This document shows, in pieces, positions 1 to 5,103 of a stretch of DNA of 5,103 bases (positions are counted from its first letter, which is position 1; every line of letters begins with the position of its first letter). A program made the translations under genes and the position numbers. This DNA is from Elusimicrobiota bacterium (lineage in GTDB: Bacteria > Elusimicrobiota > Elusimicrobia > FEN-1173). The stretch spans positions 163 through 5,265 of the forward strand of contig PMLF01000015.1 in NCBI GenBank assembly GCA_003158755.1, written 5' to 3'. The notes beneath the pieces were generated by a model. It ran no database searches. It was not told the DNA's origin and saw only the letters and a list, made by a program, of their open reading frames with translations.

Positions 1-3000
1 ACACCCTTGTTTCCGTGGCGGCCGGCGAGCTTATCGCCCACCTGGATCTTGCGCTTGGAGGCGATGTAGACCTTAACGACGCGGTTCACGGTGACGGGCA
101 GTTCGTCGCCCGTCTTCATGTTTTCCTTGTCCCGGGAAATCTGACGCTTAGCGTCGGCTTCGAGCCGATCGGCCAGGGCCTTCGCCATCTCTTTCAACTC
201 GCCGGCTTCGGCTTTCGAAACTTCTCCCGCCTCGAGACGGACGTCCGCGGAATCGTACCGCGCTTTCCGGTCGGAGCGGATCCCTTCGAGGATTTCCTCC
301 AGCCTGTCGTCGATGTCGCGGCCCTTCTTGTTCTCTTCCTTCTTCGACAGCTTCTCCTTGCGGACGAAGATCTTGGTGGAGAGGATCTTGCCGGTGATGC
401 CGGGGGGCACGCGGAGCGATGCGTCCATCACGTCTTCAGCCTTCTTGCCGAAGATGACCTTGAGGAGGCGCTCCTCGGGCGTCGTCTGCTGCTCGCCTTT
501 GGGCGCGACTTTTCCGACGAGGATGTCGCCGGGGCCCACGTCCGCCCCGACGCGCACGACGCCGTGCTCGTCCAAATTAATGAGGGCGTCGGCGCCGACG
601 TTGGGGATGTCGCGGGTGATCTCTTCCGCGCCCATCTTGGTGTCCCGCGCCTCCACCTGGAACTCGGAGATGTGGATGGAAGTGAAGATGTCCTCCCGCA
701 CGATCCGCTCCGACAACAAAATAGCGTCTTCGAAGTTGTAGCCTTCCCACGGCATGAAGCCCACCAGGAGGTTGCGGCCAAGAGCCAACTCGCCTCCTTG
801 GGTGCAGGGACCGTCCGCCAGGACGTCGCCTTTCTTGACCTTTTGGCCGCGCGATACCCAGGGCACCTGGTTGACGGTGGTGTCCTGGTTGGAGCGGGCG
901 TATTTCCGGAATTTATAGATGTCGACGCCGGGCTTTCCCTCTTCGCTGTAGACGGCGACCTGGTCGCTGGCGGAACCAATCACCACGCCGCCGCGGCGGG
1001 CGAGCTCGACGGCTCCGGAGTCCTGGGCCACGCGGCCTTCGATCCCCGTGCCGACGTAGGGCCGTTCGGGGAAGAGCAAAGGCACGGCTTGCCGTTGCAT
1101 GTTGGATCCCATGAGGGCGCGGTTGGCGTCGTCGTGTTCCAAGAAGGGAATGAGGGCGGCCGAGGTTGAAACCACTTGCACGGGAGAGATGTCCATGTAA
1201 TCGATGGCTTCCGCCGGCTTCTGGGGGAAATCGCCCTTGTGGCGGCAGGCCACGACGTCGCTCAGGAACTTACCGCTCTTGTCGACGACGGAGTTGGCTT
1301 GGGCGATGACGTATTCGTCCTCTTTGTCGGCGGTTAAATAATCGATTTCGTCGGTGACGCGGCCGTTGACGACTTTCCGGTAAGGCGTCTCGATCAACCC
1401 ATACGTGTTGATGCGCGCGTAGCAGGCGAGGGACGTGATGAGACCGATGTTCGGGCCTTCCGGGGTCTCGATGGGGCAGAGGCGTCCATAGTGGGTATGG
1501 TGCACGTCGCGGACTTCGAAGCCCGCGCGCTTCCGGTTCAACCCGCCCGGTCCGAGGGCGGAGAGGCGCCGCTTGTGGGTCATCTCGGAGAGAGGGTTGG
1601 TTTGGTCCATGAATTGGGACAATTGGCTGGAACCGAAGAATCGACGCACCGCCGCCACCACGGGGGAGGCGTTCACCACCGTGCGGGGCGTGAGTTGCAA
1701 ATTCTCCTGGACGTTGAGACGCTCGCGGACCAGCCGCGCCATTTGAGCCAGAGCCGCGCGGATCTGGTTCTCCAGCAATTCGCCGACGGAACGGATGCGC
1801 CGGTTGCCCAAATGATCGATGTCGTCGATCTCCACCTTGGAGCTCTTCCCTTTGAATTCGAAGGTGGGGCTTTCGTTGTTGAGGTGGATCGCGTATTGGA
1901 GCGTGGCGATGATGTCCTCGCGCGTCAGCGTCCGGCGGCGATCGTTGGGAATTTCGAAGGAAAAATCCTTGCGGTCCGCCAGAGCCTCAAAGAAGGGCAT
2001 CAATTTCCGGTTCATCTTGAACCGGCCGACCTTGGTCAGGTCGTACTTGCGGATGGACTTGAAAAGCATGTTGTCCAGGTAGCTCTCGGCCTGTTCGGGG
2101 ACGATGAACTCTTGGGCGCGCACCACGCGGTAGATGGCGTGGATCGCCTCTTTGCGGGTGCGGACGGTGTCTTTGAGGAGGGTGTTGCGGATAGTGACGT
2201 CGTTCACCGCGGGATCGAGTTTCAAAACGTCCACTTGGCGGACTTTGCGGTCCTGGAGGCGCAGGAATATTTCGCGGGTGACCTCTTTGTTGGCTTCCAT
2301 CACGATTTCACCGGACGCGGTGTCCACCACGTCGCGGGCGACGATCTTTCCCACTAGGTCTTCGACTTTGATGTTCGCGAGAGGGATCGTTTCCGTGTCG
2401 TAGAACAGCGCGAGGATGTCGGCGTCCGTCTCGATGCCGAGAGCGCGAACCAGGGTGGTGGCGGGAAGCTTGCGTTTCTTGTCGATGCGGACGAAAAGGG
2501 CGTTGTTCAAGTCGAACTCAAATTCGACCCAGGCTCCGCGATAGGGGATCATACGGGCGAAGTAAAGCTTTTTCCCGTAAGAGGAAATCTTTTTTTCCTC
2601 GTCTTCCTCGAAGATCACGCCGGGGGAACGGTGGAGCTGGCTGACGACGACGCGCTCGACGCCGTTGATGATGAACGTGGCGTTGGGCGTCATGAGGGGT
2701 AGGTCGCAGACGTACACTTCCTGCTCGGTCAAAACCTTGGGTTTTCCGCCCGGCTGCTTCTGAACGAGCCGCAGCCACGCTTTCAACTGCGCGGAGTAGG
2801 CGGCGTCCTTGGCGAGGGATTCCTCGATCGTGTACCGCGGCTCGCCCAACGTGTAGTGCATGAACTCCACTTGGAGGCTCTCGTCGGCGCTCGCGATGGG
2901 GAAAACGTCCTCAAACGCCGCCTGCAACCCTTGGATCTTGCGCTCGGAAAGAGGGATGTCCGCTTGAAGGAACTCCTCGTAGGAACGGGTCTGCATCTCC

Positions 3001-3056
3001 AATAGCGGAGGCAGCTCGATGACCGGGTTGATGCGGGCGAAGGAAGTTTTTTTCAT
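1..3056 (-). CDS. rpoB: DNA-directed RNA polymerase subunit beta (5' part; runs off the left edge)
   Basis: This gene encodes the beta subunit of core RNA polymerase, which forms one side of the active-site cleft and binds rifampicin. I translated the minus strand from the ATG at 3056: the frame stays open for 1018 codons and leaves the window inside RHGNKG, so the last 200-300 residues are missing. Landmarks in order are LLEMQTRSYEEFLQ near the N-terminus (protrusion), the FIINGVERVVVSQLHRSPGV block, a lobe insertion around residues 225-310 resembling the E. coli SI1 region (VGKIVARDVVD from residue 235), the rifampicin region from F473 (FFGSSQLSQFMDQTNPLSEM), RDVHHTHYGRLCPIETPEGP, MPWEGYNFEDA at 768-778 (E776, D777) and a charged helical stretch before VGDKLAGRHGNKG. 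K1009 and K1017 match the active-site lysines E. coli K1065 and K1073. The start gives a short MKKTSFARI N-terminus. The gene uses far more TTG-Leu and AAA-Lys than its upstream neighbours. The identity is certain; lineage resemblance (Elusimicrobiota-like) is inference. Confidence 0.98.
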   Translation of the reverse strand, partial: MKKTSFARINPVIELPPLLEMQTRSYEEFLQADIPLSERKIQGLQAAFEDVFPIASADESLQVEFMHYTLGEPRYTIEESLAKDAAYSAQLKAWLRLVQKQPGGKPKVLTEQEVYVCDLPLMTPNATFIINGVERVVVSQLHRSPGVIFEEDEEKKISSYGKKLYFARMIPYRGAWVEFEFDLNNALFVRIDKKRKLPATTLVRALGIETDADILALFYDTETIPLANIKVEDLVGKIVARDVVDTASGEIVMEANKEVTREIFLRLQDRKVRQVDVLKLDPAVNDVTIRNTLLKDTVRTRKEAIHAIYRVVRAQEFIVPEQAESYLDNMLFKSIRKYDLTKVGRFKMNRKLMPFFEALADRKDFSFEIPNDRRRTLTREDIIATLQYAIHLNNESPTFEFKGKSSKVEIDDIDHLGNRRIRSVGELLENQIRAALAQMARLVRERLNVQENLQLTPRTVVNASPVVAAVRRFFGSSQLSQFMDQTNPLSEMTHKRRLSALGPGGLNRKRAGFEVRDVHHTHYGRLCPIETPEGPNIGLITSLACYARINTYGLIETPYRKVVNGRVTDEIDYLTADKEDEYVIAQANSVVDKSGKFLSDVVACRHKGDFPQKPAEAIDYMDISPVQVVSTSAALIPFLEHDDANRALMGSNMQRQAVPLLFPERPYVGTGIEGRVAQDSGAVELARRGGVVIGSASDQVAVYSEEGKPGVDIYKFRKYARSNQDTTVNQVPWVSRGQKVKKGDVLADGPCTQGGELALGRNLLVGFMPWEGYNFEDAILLSERIVREDIFTSIHISEFQVEARDTKMGAEEITRDIPNVGADALINLDEHGVVRVGADVGPGDILVGKVAPKGEQQTTPEERLLKVIFGKKAEDVMDASLRVPPGITGKILSTKIFVRKEKLSKKEENKKGRDIDDRLEEILEGIRSDRKARYDSADVRLEAGEVSKAEAGELKEMAKALADRLEADAKRQISRDKENMKTGDELPVTVNRVVKVYIASKRKIQVGDKLAGRHGNKG

Positions 3057-3061
3057 GGACT

Positions 3062-3072
3062 GGGATTCTCCC
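3062..3072 (-). promoter_or_regulatory. Probable rpoB ribosome binding site inside a mini-hairpin
   Basis: On the minus strand, GGGAG (3072-3068) lies 11 bases before the rpoB ATG, which is somewhat long for a Shine-Dalgarno spacing. It sits in GGGAGAATCCC, which can fold as a 4-bp stem with a 3-base loop that would partly cover it. No better purine-rich site is present nearer the ATG. The in-frame TTG at 3074-3072 overlaps this motif, so it is a poorer start choice than the ATG. Confidence 0.5.
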
Positions 3073-3115
3073 AAGGACTGACGTCCTGACCGGATATAAA
3101 ACCAATGGCCCCTCG

Positions 3116-3153
3116 AAAAAAGCGCCGCCGGGATCCCGCGAACGGGACCCCGG
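3116..3153 (-). terminator. Terminator-like or attenuator hairpin between rplL and rpoB
   Basis: Read on the minus strand, CCGGGGTCCCG (3153-3143), loop TTCG (3142-3139) and CGGGATCCCGG (3138-3128) form an 11-bp stem. One pair is G-U in the minus-strand RNA but would be an A-C mismatch in a plus-strand transcript, so it pairs completely only in the direction of the operon. A run of six Ts (3121-3116) follows after a 6-base spacer. In a canonical intrinsic terminator the T-run abuts the stem, so this may be a leaky terminator, an attenuator that lowers rpoB relative to rplL transcription (as known for the E. coli rplL-rpoB gap), or an RNA processing site. Confidence 0.55.
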
Positions 3154-3176
3154 AACAGCGGCTCGCTTCAAAGGTT

Positions 3177-3563
3177 TTACTTTATCTCGACGGTGGCGCC
3201 GGTATCGGCGATCTTTTTCTTGAGGTCCTCGGCTTGCTCTTTCGTGACGCCTTCCTTGACCGCTTTGGGCGCCGCTTCCACCAGGTCCTTCGCTTCCTTC
3301 AGACCGAGTCCCGTGATCGTGCGCACTTCCTTGATCACCGGGATCTTCTTCGTGTCGTCGAAGCTCTTCAGGATGACGGTGAACTCGGTCTGCTCTTCCG
3401 CCGCCGGGCCTGCCGCCGCAGCAGCCGGGCCGGCCATCATCGCCATCGGCGCTGCCGCCGTGACGCCGAACTTCTCCTCCATCGCCTTGACGAGCTCGGA
3501 GACCTCGAGAACCGTCATCGAGGCGATCGCGTCGAGAATCTGATCTTTCGAAAGTGCTGCCAT
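3177..3563 (-). CDS. rplL: 50S ribosomal protein L7/L12
   Basis: This is the multicopy acidic stalk protein of the 50S subunit that recruits and activates the GTPase translation factors (EF-Tu, EF-G, IF2). The product is 128 residues, a normal family length. Residues 1-33 form the dimerising N-terminal domain that binds L10. Residues 35-56 are an Ala/Gly/Pro/Met hinge with an unusual PMAMMAG stretch. Residues 57-128 are the globular factor-binding domain with the signature VIKEVRTITGLGLKEAKDLV (77-96). The ATG at 3563 is chosen because it has AAGGAG six bases upstream and matches the family MAALSKDQIL start. The frame stays open upstream to 3686, but that part overlaps rplJ and has no L12 homology. 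It follows rplJ by 64 bases and ends in TAA 120 bases before rpoB. It resembles spirochaete L7/L12 from memory. Confidence 0.97.
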   Translation of the reverse strand: MAALSKDQILDAIASMTVLEVSELVKAMEEKFGVTAAAPMAMMAGPAAAAAGPAAEEQTEFTVILKSFDDTKKIPVIKEVRTITGLGLKEAKDLVEAAPKAVKEGVTKEQAEDLKKKIADTGATVEIK

Positions 3564-3569
3564 AATCTT

Positions 3570-3575
3570 CTCCTT
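3570..3575 (-). promoter_or_regulatory. rplL ribosome binding site
   Basis: AAGGAG (3575-3570 on the minus strand) lies six bases before the ATG at 3563. This is the strongest Shine-Dalgarno in the window and it decides the rplL start. A strong site fits the need to make about four L7/L12 copies for every L10. Confidence 0.85.
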
Positions 3576-3576
3576 C

Positions 3577-3597
3577 CTGGTTTTTTTACGGAACCAG
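3577..3597 (-). other. Small hairpin just upstream of the rplL ribosome binding site
   Basis: In the minus-strand transcript CTGGTT (3597-3592) can pair with AACCAG (3582-3577), leaving a nine-base A-rich loop. The stem ends one base before the AAGGAG of rplL and lies in the rplJ-rplL gap. It could keep the rplL initiation region exposed or mark an mRNA processing site. The stem is only six pairs, so a chance inverted repeat is possible. Confidence 0.35.
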
Positions 3598-3627
3598 CTG
3601 GCTGTATCGTGAAGACTGGTGCCGTTA

Positions 3628-4176
3628 TTATGCCGTCTTTCCTTCGCCGCCCATCTTGTCGGCGACCGCCGCGAGCGTGCGTACAAGCTTCGAGGCGACC
3701 CCGTTCATCGCGTACATCATGTTCTTCAGGGGCGCGTTCATCGTGCCCATGAGCATCGCGAGGAGGTCCTTGCGCCCGGGCAGCTTGGACAGGGCCTCGA
3801 CTTCCTTTGCCGAGAAAAGCCTGCCGCTGATCACGCCGCCCTTGATCTGCAGCGGCGCACCCTTCGTGAAGTCCATCATCACCTTTGCCGCCGGGCTGGG
3901 ATCGGAGCCGAGGAAGGCCAGGGCTGTCGGTCCCTCGAGCCACGAGGAGGCATCGGGAAGCCCGGATTCCTTCATGGCGATGCGGGCAAACGTGTTGCGG
4001 ACCACCCGGTACGAGGTTCCCTTCTCCGTCAGCTTGTTGCGGAGGTCGATCATCTGCGGGAACGTGAGCCCGCGGAAGTCGGAGAAAATGAGGTCCGGTG
4101 CCGCGGCGAAATGCTCCTTGAGCTTGTTCACCGCATCCGTCTTGTACTGCTGTATTTTCTTCGTAGTCTGTGCCAT
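3628..4176 (-). CDS. rplJ: 50S ribosomal protein L10
   Basis: L10 is the base of the 50S stalk: its N-terminal domain binds 23S rRNA together with L11, and its C-terminal helix carries the L7/L12 dimers. In many bacteria it also represses translation of its own operon. The product is 182 residues, slightly longer than the usual 165-175. Visible family marks are FSDFRGLT (31-38), LRNKL (45-49), the NTFARIAM block (61-68), GPTALAF (82-88), KGG (112-114) and KLPGRKDLLAMLMGTMNAPL (131-150). The C-terminal helix from about 151 to 175 ends in a Gly/Lys tail. The ATG at 4176 is supported by TAAGGAG ten bases upstream. It starts 14 bases after rplA. The sequence pattern is strongly reminiscent of spirochaete L10 as I remember it. 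Confidence 0.97.
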   Translation of the reverse strand: MAQTTKKIQQYKTDAVNKLKEHFAAAPDLIFSDFRGLTFPQMIDLRNKLTEKGTSYRVVRNTFARIAMKESGLPDASSWLEGPTALAFLGSDPSPAAKVMMDFTKGAPLQIKGGVISGRLFSAKEVEALSKLPGRKDLLAMLMGTMNAPLKNMMYAMNGVASKLVRTLAAVADKMGGEGKTA

Positions 4177-4186
4177 TGCTGCTTCG

Positions 4187-4193
4187 CTCCTTA
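4187..4193 (-). promoter_or_regulatory. rplJ ribosome binding site overlapping the rplA stop
   Basis: TAAGGAG on the minus strand (4193-4187) contains the rplA stop codon TAA and the Shine-Dalgarno GGAG of rplJ, ten bases before the rplJ ATG. Ribosomes ending on rplA would sit on this site, so translation of L1 and L10 is probably coupled. Confidence 0.75.
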
Positions 4194-4880
4194 GGCGACG
4201 AACGCCTTGTCCTTCGGCGAGAGACGGACTCCGGGGCCCATGGTGGAGGAGAGGACGATGGACTGAACGTAGTCCCCCTTCAGGTCCGACGGCCTCTTGC
4301 GCACGACCTCCTGGATGAAGGCGGCCGCATTCGCCGTGATCTGCTCTTTGCCCATGGACAGCTTGGCCACCGCCAGGTGCACCACGCCTCCCTTGTCCGC
4401 TCGATACTCCACGCGGCCCTTCTTCAGCTCGTCGAGTGCTTCCTTGACGTTGAACGTCACCGTCTGGGTCTTCGGGTTGGGCATCAGCCCCCGGCGTCCC
4501 AGGATCTGCCCGAGCTTGCCGACGTCCTTCATCATGTCCGGGGTCGCCACGGCGATGTCGAAGTCAAGCCAGCCGCCCTTGATCTTCTCGATCAGGTCGC
4601 TGTCACCGACGAAAGCCGCTCCGGCCTTGCGCGCCTCTTCCGCCTTGTCGCCCTTGGCGAAGACGAGGATCTGTTTCTCCTTGCCGAAGAGGTGCGGCAG
4701 GGCCATGACGTCGCGAATGGTGTGCTTGCTCTTGATGTTGAGCTTCATCGAGACCTCGACGGTCTCGTCGAACTTCGCGTAGGCCATTTCCTTCACCAGC
4801 TCGACCGCCTTCTCCAGCGGGTAGGTCTCCATGGGGTTGCGCTTCTCGACCGAGGCCCGGTATTTCTTCCCGTGCGCCAT
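4191..4880 (-). CDS. rplA: 50S ribosomal protein L1
   Basis: L1 binds 23S rRNA at the mobile L1 stalk, which guides deacylated tRNA out of the E site. In many bacteria it also represses the rplK-rplA mRNA. The product is 229 residues, normal for the family. Visible marks are the N-terminal KKYRAS, YAKFDETVEVSMKLN (34-48), KGGWLDFDIAVATPDMM (101-117), LGRRGLMPNPKTQTVT (127-142) and KKGRVEYRADKGGVVHL (153-169). Two departures from the common bacterial form are seen: the residue before the arginine of GPRGLMPNPK is Arg129 instead of Pro, and residues 49-66 lack the usual DxRKxDQ...RGTxxLPHGTGK wording. Both fit spirochaete L1 as I recall it. The ATG at 4880 has GGAGGG eight bases upstream within the end of rplK, from which it is separated by 4 bases. 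Confidence 0.97.
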   Translation of the reverse strand: MAHGKKYRASVEKRNPMETYPLEKAVELVKEMAYAKFDETVEVSMKLNIKSKHTIRDVMALPHLFGKEKQILVFAKGDKAEEARKAGAAFVGDSDLIEKIKGGWLDFDIAVATPDMMKDVGKLGQILGRRGLMPNPKTQTVTFNVKEALDELKKGRVEYRADKGGVVHLAVAKLSMGKEQITANAAAFIQEVVRKRPSDLKGDYVQSIVLSSTMGPGVRLSPKDKAFVA

Positions 4881-4884
4881 CTCG

Positions 4885-5103
4885 CTAGCCCTCCACCGTC
4901 ACGCCCATGCTGCGGGCTGTACCGGCGATGATCTTCATCGCCGCTTCGATGTCCTTGGCCGTGAGGTCCGGCATCTTCTGCTGGGCAATCGCGCGGAGCT
5001 TGTCGCGGGTGAGCGCGCCGACCTTGGTCTTGTTCGGCTCGCCGCTTCCCTTCTCCAGCCCCATCGCCTTCTTGATCAAGACCGCCGCGGGCGGCGTCTT
5101 GGT
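4885..5103 (-). CDS. rplK: 50S ribosomal protein L11, C-terminal part (runs off the right edge)
   Basis: L11 forms the GTPase-associated centre of the 50S subunit with the 23S rRNA 1051-1108 region, and is the target region of thiostrepton and of the stringent-response sensing by RelA. The 72 visible residues, from TKTPPAAVLIKKAMG to GTARSMGVTVEG, are almost exactly the C-terminal rRNA-binding domain; the N-terminal domain (about 70 residues) and the start lie outside the window. Conserved marks are TKTPPA, KVGALT, the KMPDL / DIEAAM helix and GTARSMG. The reading frame is open through the right edge, so the TTG at 5079 is an internal leucine codon and not a start. It is the first gene of the unit shown, followed by rplA after 4 bases. 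Confidence 0.97.
   Translation of the reverse strand, partial: TKTPPAAVLIKKAMGLEKGSGEPNKTKVGALTRDKLRAIAQQKMPDLTAKDIEAAMKIIAGTARSMGVTVEG
4889..4894 (-). promoter_or_regulatory. rplA ribosome binding site inside rplK
   Basis: GGAGGG (4894-4889 on the minus strand) lies in the last codons of rplK, eight bases before the rplA ATG. The rplK stop TAG (4887-4885) falls between it and the start, an arrangement typical of translational coupling between L11 and L1. Confidence 0.75.

Noticed and set aside
15..1169. Long plus-strand open frame (384 codons) opposite rpoB
   Set aside because: The minus strand here is unmistakable RpoB. The plus frame has low-complexity Gly/Asp/Val/Leu/His composition typical of an antisense shadow of GC-rich codons, with no recognisable domain.
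1491..2357. Second plus-strand open frame (288 codons) opposite rpoB
   Set aside because: It lies wholly antisense to conserved RpoB sequence and its composition mirrors the first shadow. No ribosome binding site or family motif is seen.
3090..3121. Possible promoter for rpoB (TATATC within TTTTATATCC)
   Set aside because: The -10 match is only four of six and no TTGACA-like -35 lies at 16-18 bases; the T-run in that place is better explained as part of the hairpin/terminator element.
3131..3136. GGATCC in the rplL-rpoB gap as a possible cloning junction
   Set aside because: The site is part of the symmetric hairpin stem, and another GGATCC occurs inside rpoB; six-base sites are common in GC-rich DNA and give no evidence of ligation.
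2911..3171. Minus-strand small frame crossing the rpoB start
   Set aside because: It is out of frame with RpoB over conserved coding sequence and lacks any recognisable motif.
3564..3686. N-terminal extension of rplL to an upstream ATG
   Set aside because: The extension overlaps the end of rplJ and has no L12 homology. The ATG at 3563 has a strong AAGGAG and gives the family-standard N-terminus.
1..5103. A previously undescribed system in this window
   Set aside because: All coding space is explained by five universally conserved genes and the gaps are short. Nothing beyond the composition break and small RNA structures remains unexplained.

Overview
The window carries part of the classic bacterial rplK-rplA-rplJ-rplL-rpoB cluster, entirely on the minus strand. 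Reading from the right edge in the direction of transcription, it holds the last 72 residues of ribosomal protein L11, complete L1, complete L10 and complete L7/L12. After a 120-base gap containing a GC-rich hairpin and a T-run comes RpoB (RNA polymerase beta), whose first 1018 residues are present before the window ends. No RNA gene, mobile element, CRISPR array or novel system is visible. The long plus-strand reading frames opposite rpoB are shadows produced by GC-rich codon use.

The genes form one transcription-translation unit. L11 and L1 build the two flexible stalk regions of the 50S subunit, L10 anchors the L7/L12 dimers that recruit translation factors, and beta forms much of the RNA polymerase active-site cleft. 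Spacing is tight at rplK-rplA (4 bases) and rplA-rplJ (14 bases), 63 bases coding-free at rplJ-rplL, and 120 bases at rplL-rpoB. Shine-Dalgarno sequences are clear before rplA, rplJ and rplL and weaker before rpoB.

The organism is a bacterium with GC-rich DNA. L1, L10 and L7/L12 resemble spirochaete (Treponema/Spirochaeta-like) versions as I remember them: L1 has the LGRRGLMPNPK form instead of the usual LGPRGLMPNPK, and L10 has a KGG / KLPGRKDLLAMLMGTMNAPL pattern. RpoB looks different. It has a short N-terminus and Elusimicrobiota-like wording, Ser rather than the Treponema/Borrelia Asn at the E. coli 531 position, and much more frequent TTG-Leu and AAA-Lys codons than the ribosomal genes. 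The break falls in the rplL-rpoB gap. This is the main item worth a second look. It could be a metagenome assembly chimera, a horizontal replacement of rpoB, or simply a lineage I do not know. The taxonomy is from memory, not from an alignment.
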